From assembly GCF_024139115.2 (NCBI RefSeq), contig NW_026942669.1, positions 310,001 through 374,000 on the forward strand: 64,000 nucleotides of DNA, written 5' to 3'. Of the stretch, positions 11,155 to 21,991 are shown one piece after another. Origin of the DNA: Armigeres subalbatus. Taxonomy: Eukaryota; Arthropoda; Insecta; Diptera; Culicidae. The notes beneath the pieces were generated by a model that saw only the letters and a list, made by a program, of their open reading frames with translations, did no database searches and was not told the origin of the DNA. Within the stretch, counting starts at the first letter, position 1. Each line of letters starts with the position of its first letter. A program made the translations under genes and the position numbers.

Positions 11155-11944
11155 GGTACAACTTTGTTGTACGAGAAAGGCAAAAAGACGTTAATAAAAA
11201 TTAAAAAAAAATCAGGATTATCTAAGAAGTCATCCAGAAATTACTTTAACAAACCTTTCAGAACTTTCTGCAGGAAATTACTTAGAGTATTCCTCAGTTT
11301 TTTCTGCAACTCGTTCAGACATTTCTTGGGAAATTCCTCTGGAATTTTCTTCAGAATTTCCAGAATTTCCTAAACATTTCTGAGAAAATTCCTTTAGAAT
11401 GTTTTTCGGTAATACCAGCGGAAAATCTTTCGATTTTTTAGGAAGTTTCTTTGGGAAATAGTTTGGAAATACCATTTGGAATTTCTTGGGAATCCCTTTA
11501 GGAAATCTTTGACTATTTCGTTGAAAAATTCATCAAAAAATCCTTCAAACATTCTGTTGGAAATACCTTCAAGGATGTATTAAAATTTCTAGAAGAACAT
11601 AGAATATCGGATAGAATTCAGGTATTTCGTATGGTTTTATTGAAGAAAATAATTCCTAGAGGAATCTCTGAAAAAATAACAAAGGAATTTCGAATGAAAA
11701 ATCCTTTATTTCTGCAGACTGTATTTTTTTGTATCTTTATTAATGTGTTTTTTAAAATTTTGCATTAAGTTCAACACAGATTCCTCGGGTCATTTTTCTT
11801 AGTAACGATCAAGTTCGTAGGAATTGTTCACAAGAAAAACCGTTTCACACTGCTAGCTGAGCCTTATATAAAAAATAATAATATTCGCCCATAAAGTACA
11901 TGATAGTACATTAAAGTAGTGTAAAATAAAGATGATTACTCATG

Positions 11945-12010
11945 CTTCGATATAACGTACAATTCGATATAACGTACAACTTTGACATCGTTATGTACGT
12001 TATATCGAAG
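11945..12010. repeat. Short inverted repeat of cttcgatataacgtac
   Basis: cttcgatataacgtac occurs at 11945, again without its first base at about 11963, and its exact complement gtacgttatatcgaag ends at 12010. Probably the remains of a small transposon end or hairpin element. Confidence 0.5.
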
Positions 12011-12190
12011 TTTACCTGTAATATTTTCCTAAATAATGGAAAATTACCCATAAAAAATAAAGAATTTTCCAAGAAACATAAGTATATTATGTAGCAGTTT
12101 TAAAATTTCAAACATCGTATAATATCGTTTAAAAAAAAACAAAAATTACGATTGAGAAAATACAAAGTTCCATGAATAAAACATTATAAC

Positions 12191-12328
12191 TAGACCAACA
12201 TTTGAAAAGGGCGTAACAGCCAAAATTTATTCTTTCTGATTCTTCGTCCACATATATAGCTATATATGTAGACACAGAATCTGAAGAAATAAAATTTGGC
12301 TGTTACGCCCTTTTCAAATGTTGGTCTA
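12191..12328. mobile_element. 138-bp near-perfect palindrome, TA-flanked foldback MITE
   Basis: Each half is 69 bp and almost fully complementary, with no loop (centre catatatag|ctatatatg at about 12259/12260). TA is at both outer ends. The outer 30+ bp (tagaccaacatttgaaaagg...) are identical in the arms. It is consistent with a Tc1/mariner-mobilised foldback MITE; it has no coding capacity. Confidence 0.75.
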
Positions 12329-12444
12329 GAAAGCAACAAAGAATTACAAAATTTTCCACAGAAAAATGAAAAATTTCCACAAAAATCAATAAGGAGCAAC
12401 AAAAAAATAAGAATATTTCACCTGTCATAAGACGAGTTTAGTAC

Positions 12445-12865
12445 TACAGTAATATCCCGATTTTATCACCCTCTGGTGAATTTTGGGGTGACAAAATCGG
12501 GAAAAAAATATTTTAAATTTTTTAATTCATTTCACAAAATATGAATCATGTTATGCCTTAGAAAGGCAAAATGCGTGAACGGTAGCCGTTATTTCTTGTC
12601 GAAAATGCTTACAGAATCCTTCCCAGGTACTCAGAAGTCATTTATAATTAACTACAGGCGGTGAAGGATGTTTCATGGGAATCAACGTTGTTTGCGGTAT
12701 TATTTACGAAAATAAAAAACATGATTGAAATTTTCAAAATTTTTTGGGGTGACAAAATCGAGTTGAAAACGTGATAAAATCGGGACGTGATAAAATCGGG
12801 TCGAAAACGTGATAAAATCGAGGGTAGACAAAATCGGGGAGTGACAAAATCGGGTCAATACTGTA
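12445..12865. mobile_element. Tc1/mariner-type MITE
   Basis: Ends are tacagtaatatcccgatttt and the complement of tacagtattgacccgatttt, giving about 29-bp imperfect terminal repeats beginning TACAGT with TA duplications. The ends carry repeated '(g)tgacaaaatcggg' motifs, especially five copies near the right end (12750-12855). No transposase. Confidence 0.75.
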
Positions 12866-13973
12866 TTCCATTTAGTTAATTTAAATAATTTGAATAATTT
12901 AAATACTGACTTTGGAAATAGTGTACTATCAATAATCGAAAAATCGACGTTTTAATTATTGTTCACAAAAGCAAATACAACATGTTTTATCAAAGCATCA
13001 TCTATATCTATAGTGAAATGATTACAACTTAATTGTACGGAAAAGGTAAAACGCATTGGATGATTGATTGGTTGTAACTAAATAATAAGTAAGCACGCCC
13101 CATTCAACCGTAACCGGTTAGCTTTATATCTGCATGTGAAAAAGACCCCCAAAACGCGTTTACGTAAAACACTCCCAATGTAAGGAGACGTGGTAGCAAG
13201 CGTGAGAGAAAGGAAGGTGATCACCTCTCTCTCTGACCAATAACGTAATACACCAAACCGATTACCGGCAATCAACAGCCAATTCACCTACATTCGGTAA
13301 AACGCAACGAACTTTTTCGACAAAAAAACTTGTACATCCCACTAACATACAGCCGGTTACAGACGAGAGAAGAAAAAAAATGTCACGCTTAAACAACACG
13401 AAAGCTTCAATTTAAACAAAAAGCACAAATTATTTCCACACATTAATGTAGAACGAGACTTAGGAATTGTTTAATAATTATTGCTACATTTCTATTATTG
13501 AAGTTTTCATTCCAAGACTTATCATCTCAGATTTTAAATCATCGATGAGCAGCAGTTATTACATACAAGGTATCTAAATTTAACATTTTTTTCTTCTTCT
13601 TCTGCAAAGGCTATATGTACATTCCAACTGAAATTTCGCCTGTTTTTCAACTTCTGAGTTAATTATTTTATAGAATCGTTGATTGTTTTCATTGAATAAA
13701 TCAGACACACATCGGCTGGAAAAACAAGGTTGAATTTGGTACTTTTTATACGCATGGTTGATAATTAAAATGTACTATCTTTGTTGCTCAAGAGGCGGCC
13801 CCAACTAATCGTGGTGTAAACGGACATAATAATTTCAAGCGCTTATTTTTGCGCAAAAAAAAAACTCATGCATAAAAAGTAGGTGAACCCGCACTCACAC
13901 CAAGGTGAGCAGAGTTTCAGCAGGCGCCGTCTCCACCTGTCAACGTGGGCGGGAAAAATTGCTATTAAAAACC
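12866..13973. other. Gene-free stretch
   Basis: No supportable gene. A small palindrome (aggtgatcacct) lies at about 13216. ORFs are short and featureless. Confidence 0.35.
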
Positions 13974-14807
13974 GATTAATCCACCTTGCGGTGACGATGT
14001 CTTTCTAGATTCAATCGTTTGGTTTCGTTCTAGTGTGATATACATCATTAATAATGGCCTATATAAATAATGTATACATTACATCTTTTGCAAATGCTGT
14101 AAGGCGAATCAACCAACCAACCATATCCCGGGCAGAAGCTATGAACAGAATAACAAAACATGATATGGACTTGATTGATATAAGAGATAAAAGAGCAGGC
14201 AACAATATCAAGGATTTGCACCGAAATATCATTTAGATATCAAGATATGCTATGGATAAGAACAAACTAATGGCACATGATATTGATTACTTCTTACAAA
14301 TAGCATAACTTGATCTTCTTATGATATTTTAGTGCAAAATATTGATATTGTCGACTGATCTTTTATCTCTTATATCAATCATATCAATATCTCATTTTGC
14401 TATCTTATCAACATTTGATATTATTGAGCTATTTTCAACTACTCGGGATATGGTTCAACAGACCATTTTCTTCATAACTTTTGAACGCAATGACCGATCG
14501 TCATTATAATCACTATTCAATAGTGATCAACGAGAAATTTGAACTCCCCCTCCCCTCTCATCGAATGCAACTTTTTGCGAAAGAATTGGTTAAGAATTAC
14601 TATATGAAAAAAATGGCCAGTGTTTTTCTGTTTTCGAGCGCACAGACACACAGACACACGGAAGGACAGACATTAGTTTAGCTCGACGAGCTGAGTCGAT
14701 TAGTATATGACATTATGGGTCTCCGAGACTTCTATAAAAAGTTCGATTTTGGAGTAAAATGATAACCTTTCGGTGCAACTTTTTTGTGAACGAGAAAGGC
14801 AAAAAGG
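13974..14807 (+). mobile_element. Family N repeat, copy 2, interrupted by a MITE
   Basis: Starts gattaatccacc.tgcggtga, matching the start of the 47846 copy, and ends gaacgagaaaggcaaaaa. The middle has atcgaatgcaact..ttgcga, a CA-rich tract, and the gagtcgatt.gtatat tail. A foldback element at 14121-14453 splits it. Confidence 0.7.
14121..14453. mobile_element. Foldback MITE with CCATATCCCGRG termini
   Basis: Outer ends ccatatcccggg and complement of ccatatcccgag. A strong internal inverted pair (gattgatataagagataaaaga and its complement near 14355-14385) lies inside. The same terminal motif recurs in 40563-40825. No coding potential. Confidence 0.65.
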
Positions 14808-16073
14808 TGTTCACGTTTCGTCTGCCATTCGTTTCGATTTGTTTTTATTAGACTTAATTAGGGCGAGTTGTTTTTGGCAAACCTTTTATCCTTATATTTT
14901 GCTTGATACTACGTAGACTTGTGCCCATAAGGCATTTACTGCTACGGACAGAAAATTTAAAAAAAACTAGGCCGTGTTTCTAACACCGTCACTTTTATTG
15001 TGATCTCGATGCATATCATACAAAGCCCCAGAAGGTTGAATCTCTTAATAATCTCTTCTGCATATTCGAATATCAATAACACAATGATAATCCATGGAAC
15101 GTTAACCAATCGAGTGAAAATAAACACGAAGGACTACAGAATATGGGGATCGAAGGTGGAAAATGTACATAGGTCCAAAGACGCAGAATTGATTGGGCGA
15201 AAAGGTAATGACGTTTTGTATTAATGTGTATAGCGCTACGAAACATGAAAAAATAACTGCATGACACAATAATCAATGTTTTACTTTAACGGATAAGTCT
15301 AACCTAGCCTAACCAACGAAAAGAGTAATTGAACAGTGTGGTGCGAAAAGAATGCTAAATTCGCGCTAATTGCTTTGGAGAACTCAACATACTTATGTAC
15401 CCCTAGTTGAAAAAATATTGTAAATTCCACATCGTGCATGAACTTCACTTCAGATAAACGCAGATCGCATTGTTCGACTGGATAGGGCACCAGTAGCATG
15501 GGTGGAATATTGCAGGGCTGATAGCTAAACGAACATATACCTAATTGTTGCAATGCAAGCGCAAAAACCGCAACGGAGCGATTAATTTCTTAGCTAATAG
15601 AGTAATTGAATGCTCTTAGCACCCAATAGTTGGCGTGAATTGTTTAAACTTAGTCGACAGATGGTCGCTCCGCGGTACTTACTTTGTTTGCTTAATTTAA
15701 TTATATTCTTTCCATTTTATTCCTTAAGTGGTTCATTGTAGCCTAACATCTCTGTATTGTTTTAGCAATCCCAAAAATATCTGAGTTGATCACAACCCAA
15801 GTTTACAATGATACACTTTGTCCGAAAATTTAAACACCACAGTTTTCAGACGAGAGTTTTTGGCAAAATTTTATTTTTAATTATTTTTTTAGAGCTTCAT
15901 AGGGGAGATGTTACACAGTTATAAGACTTTACAATTCTTCCATTTACTTCCACTATAATCAACTTTGTTTGTATCAACAGATACATATTTCGTTTTCTAT
16001 TTGAAAACTTCTTCAGTGTTTTATTATCGACCAAGAATAACTATCATTATGGGCCTATGGTGGTCTTATTTAT
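14808..16073. other. Gene-free stretch
   Basis: No gene supported. The 84-codon minus ORF at 15299-15553 is unrecognised. At about 15976-16013 a cagatacatatttcg..cttcttcagtg motif resembles the one at 47580-47630, so it is probably part of a dispersed inverted-repeat family. Confidence 0.3.
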
Positions 16074-18270
16074 TCAGACTAAGGCCGAAGTGGCCTGTGC
16101 GGCAAATAAGAGTCTTCTCCATTCGGCTCGGTCCATGACCACACGTCGCCAACCACGCAGTCTACGGAGGGTCCGCAAGTCATCTTCCACCTGATTGATC
16201 CACCTTTCCCGCTGCGCACCTCGCCTTCTTGTGCCCGTCGGATCGTTGTCGAGAACCATTTTCACCGGGTTACTGTCCGACATTCTGGCTACGTGCCCGG
16301 TCCACCGCAGTCGTCTGATTTTCGCGGTGTGAACGATGGATGGTTCTCCCAACAGCTGATGCAGCTCGTGGTTCATTCGCCTCCTCCACGTACCGTCCGC
16401 CATCTGCACCCCACCATAGATGGTACGCAGCACCGCAGCACTTTCCTTTCGAAAACTCCGAGTGCGCGTTGGTCCTCCACGAGCATCGTCCAGGTCTCGT
16501 GTCCGTAGAGAACTACCGGTCTAATGAGCGTTTTGTAGATTGTTAGTTTGGTACGGCGGCGAACTCTATTCGCGTCTTGCGGAGTCCAAAGTATGTACGA
16601 TTTCCAGCCACTATGCGTCTCCGAATTTCGGTGCTGGTATCATTTTCGGCAGTCACCAGTGAGCCCAAGTACACAAATTCTTCTACCACTTCGATTTCGT
16701 TACCACCGATGCCAACTCGCGGTGGGTGGCTCACATTGTCTTCTCTTAAACCTCTTCCTATCATGTACTTCGTCTTCGACGTGTTGATGACTAGTCCGAT
16801 CCGCTTGGCTTCCCTCTTCAGTGTGATGTAGGCTTCCTCCATCTTCTCAAAGTTACGTGCCATAATATCTATGTCGTCGGCGAAGCCAAATAGCTGGACG
16901 GTCTTATTGAAAATTGTGCCACTCGTGTTAATCCCTGCTCTTCGTATTACCCCTTCCAAAGCGATGTTGAATAGCAGACACGAAAGACCATCACCTTGCC
17001 GTAACCATCTGCGGGTTTCGAAGGGACTCGAGAATGCCCCTGAAACTCGAACTGCGCACATCACCCGATCCACCGTCGCTTTGATCAACCGTGCGTGCGT
17101 ACTCGTTCGTAAGATGGTCCCAATTATGTCCTTACACATATCAGGCTGTGGCACGTGGCCCTTACGTGAACGGTTCAACTTCTCATAGAACTTTCGTGTG
17201 TTATTAGCGCGGTACAGTTGCTCCGTCTCTCCACGGTCTCGATCTTCCTGCTGGCCAGGGATTGAATCCTAAAGAGAATGAGCAAGTCTCTCACTTATCA
17301 TCTCTGTATACATATACGATATGTAGCATCCCGCGAGAGACTTTTTTCGCAAGTTGTCATGATAGAGAACTGATTCGGGAGGCTATACCCCATGATAAAT
17401 TTCTTTTAGAAAGCTCCAAATGCGGGGAGCATTGGCTCTGATGATGCATTTCAACTTGTTTTACACAGCTGTGCAGTAACCAACACGAAATGAGCAAACA
17501 CAAAGCGAGAATCACCATATTTCTGTGGGGGATGCCTACCGATTCTGTTTTTTCGTCCTTGTATACAAGTTTGATAAATTTGATATCATGGCTTGTAATG
17601 ATTCGGTACAGCTTTTGCCTCTCTTTTATCGTTGTGCGTTATCTATTGAGAGCAATTTCTGCAAACCCTGCTGCTGGCGCTTTTTCCTCCGGAAAATCTA
17701 GTTTTGTCTGTTCCGCGCCCGTTTATATCGTGCCTCGTTCACCCTCGTGCGGTGTTGCAGCAATCTCGCCTATGCTGCATTCTTCTCTTCCACTAACTGC
17801 TCACATTCGCCGTCATACCAGTCGTTTTTCTGATCCGGGGGCACCGTGCCAAGTGCAACGGTTGTGGTGCTACCAATGGCGGATCGAATATCTCTCCAGC
17901 CATCTTTAAGAGACGCTGCGCCTAGCTGCTCTTCCGTTGGGAGTGCCATTCTCAGCTGTTGTGCGTATCCTTGGGCTAGTCTACCGTCCTGTAGCCGCCC
18001 AATGTTAAGCCGCGGCGTTCGACTTCGACGCGTGTTGTACACCGTCGAGAGTTTTGAGCGCAGGCATACTTCAATGAGGTAGTGAATTCAATATTCGCAC
18101 TGTGGTAAGTGCGGACGTTCGTGAAGAATTTACCGTCGATTAGAACATAGTCGATTTGGTTTTCCGTTTTTTGGTTAGGTGATCTCCATGTGGCCTTGTG
18201 GATAATTTTGGATAAAGATTTCGTTTCTCGGTTCGGTTTCCAGTTCCAATTCCAGTTGGAATTGAGAGCC
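16074..18270 (-). pseudogene. Minus-strand LINE ('LINE-B'), endonuclease-reverse transcriptase, degenerate
   Basis: In reading order (right to left): AP-endonuclease C-terminal part (HKATWRSPNQKTENQIDYV) at about 18200-18080; linker with YNTRRSRTPRLNIGRL and NDWYDGECEQ at 18042-17770; a hAT MITE insertion at 17256-17670; linker FYEKLNRSRKGHVPQPDMCKD; RT palm with WLRQGDGLSCLLFNIAL and the catalytic LFGFADDID at 17178-16543; the VYLGSLVTAENDTSTEIRRR region; and a C-terminal RLRWTGHVARM / RRRGAQRERWINQVEDDL tail at 16433-16074. The RT fingers appear deleted between MCKD and IIGTILR, and frames shift. The 5' end is lost at a GAA tract. The family is common in arthropods; I leave the clade open. 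24908-25048 is another fragment of it. Confidence 0.85.
17256..17670. mobile_element. hAT-type MITE copy 1 inside LINE-B (8-bp TSD)
   Basis: Begins cagggattg and ends gcaaaccctg. A perfect 8-bp duplication ctgctggc lies at 17248-17255 and 17671-17678. Its sequence matches 60697-61144 along its length (caatgataaatttctttt.., ttgttttacacagctgtgc, cctctcttttatcgttgt). It shows that LINE-B is older than this insertion. The 139-codon ORF across its right boundary is fortuitous. Confidence 0.9.
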
Positions 18271-18327
18271 ATAGAAGAAGAAGAAGAAGAAGAAGAAGAA
18301 GAAGAAGAAGAAGAAGAAGAAGAAGAC
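18271..18327 (+). repeat. (GAA)n microsatellite
   Basis: About 19 uninterrupted GAA triplets, directly abutting the truncated 5' end of LINE-B. Confidence 0.95.
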
Positions 18328-19905
18328 AAAGCTCATAAAATATTGTATGAGAGTAGCATAACTTTCATGGAAACGGTTCCATATATACTGATTTAGCAGT
18401 AATAGTGCTTAGAATAGATGGAAGTAAAGCACTCCACCCAACAGTCGAGATCTCTCCTGACCACATCCTTGCGAATGCTGAGGAAGGGAAAGGATGGTTT
18501 GTTAGCCACCTACTTAAGATAAAGAACTAGACCACCGGGAGAATCTTTTTAAACAGAAATTCGGACCTCATGAGAAAATATAAGATTTTGTTTAAACTTT
18601 AGTACCGATGCATGATATCTCACCTTTCTATTGGAAAAGCCACCTCTCAAAGGGTATATTAGCGGTATCGTAATCTTTTCAAAAGCAATGGAGTAGATAG
18701 ACAAGCACTAAAAGAAAGAAAAAGGAATTCTACAAAAGTTCAATGCTTTGAACGTAGTAGTTCATCCGGAATAAAAAAAATCTACTAGAAAGTAGACTAT
18801 TTTGCTTACATTTGAAGATCATTTCATTGACCTGAAACTTTGAACCTATTTTAAGGTCTATTTACGAAGAAGCGTCCATAAATTCTGGGTCTTCTACCAA
18901 AAAAACTGCATGAAATCAAACTACAGCTTTGCCAAAGACTGTGTAAGCTTAATTAGCGATAACCGATAAAACATCTACCATTCCTATTTTCATTGTTAAG
19001 AATAGACTAAATCAAGTTCCTGAGTTGTCACTTTCGCGCAAGTTATAAATTGTGGATTGTCTATTCCTGCCAACCATATCGAGTTCCAGCATGGTCTGCA
19101 CTGTTGCTGCGCATCTGTGGAAAGCCCATTTCAAACAAAAATGTGCTTAACAAATGATCACATGGTGAACCCAATTTAACCTTATCGGTTAAGTTGATTG
19201 TAGTCACAAACGAATAACAATTATAACAACGCCACACCTGCGCTAAAATCAACTTGTATCTATCTAGACAAATGCTTACACCGTGCCAAAGTCCTGAGTG
19301 AAAGTCGTCCGATTACTCTCAATAATTAGCATTTTATGTGTGGAACAAACCCCATCGCGCATTGCAATAAGTCTGGGGCACCTCTTCCGCAGACGTTTTG
19401 TTGCGTACAAATCTATCCAAACATTATTCGTTCGCTTACGCCACGCAACGTAGTTTTTTTTTGTTACATGGAGCATCGCCACACTTTGTAAACCTTCGTG
19501 CGACGGGTATTACTTTTACAAATGCAACGCTAATGCAGCGGCAAGCTGACTCTATAATTTTATTTGCGTATAATTTTATTGACGTCTCAGGGCTTTTCAA
19601 CTTTCTGATACATATTGATTTTGAATGGTAGCTTTACGTTTTACGTCTTCGTTTTGTTTGAGTTTTCTGCCATGTGCCACTATCTTCATTCATTAAGTCA
19701 TTGGTTCATTTTCGCTGCCCAACCAATCAATAGGTTAATTACTACGGAAAAGAAAATGAAAGCTACTTTCGGCTTACGGAGGCTATTTTTGCTAAACGTC
19801 TGTGATTAAACTTAGGACGCAAATAATTCACCCGTGATCTAGAACGAATGGATCTCAATACCATACCATTTTTTTTACCAAACTGCATTACTCCATTATA
19901 TGCAT
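18328..19905. other. Gene-free stretch
   Basis: AT-rich; no supportable coding or RNA gene and no clear terminal repeats seen. Confidence 0.35.
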
Positions 19906-20148
19906 ATATCGACATTGTTGTTTCAAAAGGGCGAAAGTCGCAAACGTAAACATTGACTTCTTCTGCTAATTTCAGGAAGATTAGAGACTTATGGCGGTAT
20001 TTTCCACTTCCGCTCGATAGAAGGCGCGGAGCGCCACCAGTTCCAAGTGGTTGTTAGCTGGGAGCGGTCGTAGTTGTTGAGGAATTTGCAGGAAAAGGCA
20101 TTGTTTACGTTTGCGACATTGGCCCTTATGAAACAACCGTGTCGATAT
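19906..20148. mobile_element. MITE with about 45-bp terminal inverted repeats
   Basis: The left end atatcgaca..gttgtttcaaaagggc..gtcgcaaacgtaaac is matched in inverted order at the right end (gtttacgtttgcgac..gcccttatgaaacaac..gtcgatat) with a few mismatches. The GC-richer centre has ggcgcggagcgcc. Non-coding. Confidence 0.7.
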
Positions 20149-20882
20149 GATCTACTAAATCATAGTTTCTAATTTTAGAAAAAAAAAACAAAATTGACCG
20201 CACCTTTCATTCATCTGCCAGTACAAAGAACTCGAATAATAAAACTCTAGTCATAACTAGGTTGAACGACTTGACTAGTAAATAATTCGGCCATCATCGC
20301 GTCAGTCACAAACAGAAGAAGACGAGTATGGCCACCATACAGCGTTTATGGTTCAAAGGAAAAAGAGTGAGTCACTGGTACATGCTCTAAGCGGGCGATC
20401 GCCGACCACCGTAGACAGACCGTGAGAACTAACATTCTATTATTATTCCTGTACTATGATGTACACATCAGCGGAAATGTCATGATGAGTGTGATAAAAA
20501 TGTGCTGAACCCTTTGATCCCTCGTATGCAGAGTAAATTTAAAAAATAATTCGACTGGTATACTCGCAACTAGCACAACTTACTTTGAATCCTGAGTCAT
20601 GCTTCCAGTTGCTATTCGGTGCCTTTCGTAAATGTACGTGCGGTGCAAAATTTGAACAAAATATTTACTTTACCAGCAAGCAGACGCCCGACAGATAAAT
20701 GTTTCTTTTTGTATACAGACAGACAGACATTTGATTGGTGCAAAACCTAATTGAAAATAGCACAGACAGCTACTGATAGCAGATGGAAATTATTAGGTTC
20801 CGAAAATAATCTAGCCTCGAAGTTCAATGTGCCATGAATGCCTATGTATGTATATATTGGCTAAGATGTTCGAACCGCCTTT
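20149..20882. other. Gene-free stretch
   Basis: No gene seen. It includes a short gacagacagaca run near 20716. Confidence 0.35.
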
Positions 20883-21991
20883 GCACTGTGGGGAAAAGGG
20901 TGGCCGTTAATCGAAAAATTAACTCTATCCAATTTATCAAATTCACATATCATATGAGAGCATATATCCTAGATAAGAGAACCGGAAAATATTGAAGCGT
21001 TATGTTTATTCAGCCAAAAGATATGGAAAAAGCCGATAAAAATTTAAAAAAAATCATTCCTAACTTTGATTTGTATATTATAAAGACACCTTTTCTCCAA
21101 AAATTAGGTTTTATATACCATTTCCAATCTTGAAACCTCAGCTTTTCGATAGTTTAGTTTGTTTTGCACGTAAAGATTATTATCAAAAAGTTGTAGAAGA
21201 AAAACTATCATTATATTTGAATCATTTGTTCGAGAAACTGCATAAGTCCATTTTACACAATTTCGAGAAAACAACAAAAAACTGTTTTTGAACAAATTAG
21301 CAAGGAATCTTTCGATTTCTTCGATACAGATCAATAGTTTTTGGCAAAACTCAACACCCTAGGGCACTTCTAGTGCAAAAACTGTAAGCAGTACTCCATA
21401 ATTGCTCTTCAAAGTGCGTGGACATATGTAGTTTCTCAAACAAATGAAAAAAAATTCATACATTCCTGAACAAAAATTTTTTTTTCGTATTTTTTGCCAG
21501 AATACGTATTTTTGGACGAGGATTCAGAATATATAAAAATCTCATTTTGGCCAAAAATGTTACATATGCAGTTTCTCAAACAAACGGTTCATTTATTCTT
21601 TGCTATAAAATGGTCCCACAAACCTAATGTCCCCAAATGTCCCCTCATCTGTTAGTGGGGGAATGAAATATTACCCTAGTACCACCTTGTAGTGACTTTT
21701 ACAAGAACACGGCAATCAAATTTTTCTTGAAAATTATGGTTTTAATTCTCTATTTCTCATAATGATAAGAAAATAAACAACATTATTACTAGAAATAAGC
21801 TTTTTTGCTATTTCATGCATGCTGTATTAGAAACAAAAAAAAATTGATTAAAACCTAAAATAATTTTTTTTTGCTTGAATTTTTTAAGGGTTAACGGTGG
21901 CCCTTAAAAGGTTAAAATAGAGTTTCTAAATGTCCCTTCACATAATATATGTTGCATATAAACAGTTTTCATTGAAAGCATATTGTTGGCC

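Larger units (their letters stand above)
10340..11190 (+). mobile_element. Dispersed repeat family N, copy 1 (5' truncated)
   Basis: Shares with 13974-14807, 47846-51604 and 62940-63050 the order: cgaatgcaacttgttgcga, ggttaagaatcac, a CA-rich tract, gacagacattt, ctgagtcgattggtatat, cttctataaaaagtt, and a terminal acgagaaaggcaaa. Family-wide ends (gcctttctcgt at the 5' side, acgagaaaggc at the 3' side) look like inverted termini. Non-coding. A hAT-type MITE is inserted near its 3' end. Confidence 0.7.
8690..11790. repeat. Degenerate GAATTCC/AGAATTTC-rich repeat block (host of nested insertions)
   Basis: 8690-8930, 9765-10335 and 11200-11720 are made of diverged short units around gaattcctgaagaatttcc. 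The similarity of the three segments suggests one old block later split by an LTR-like unit and by a family N repeat. ORFs here (rich in Phe/Ile/Ser/Arg/Lys) are artefacts. A separate two-copy tandem of aagtcagccaatgtcgagt sits just upstream at about 8569-8620. Confidence 0.55.

Noticed and set aside
10714..11373. 219-codon ORF in the hAT MITE
   Set aside because: No transposase motif (no zinc finger, DDE or C-terminal dimerisation sequence); it crosses the element boundary.
17490..17909. 139-codon plus-strand ORF
   Set aside because: Runs across the boundary of a MITE into antisense LINE sequence.
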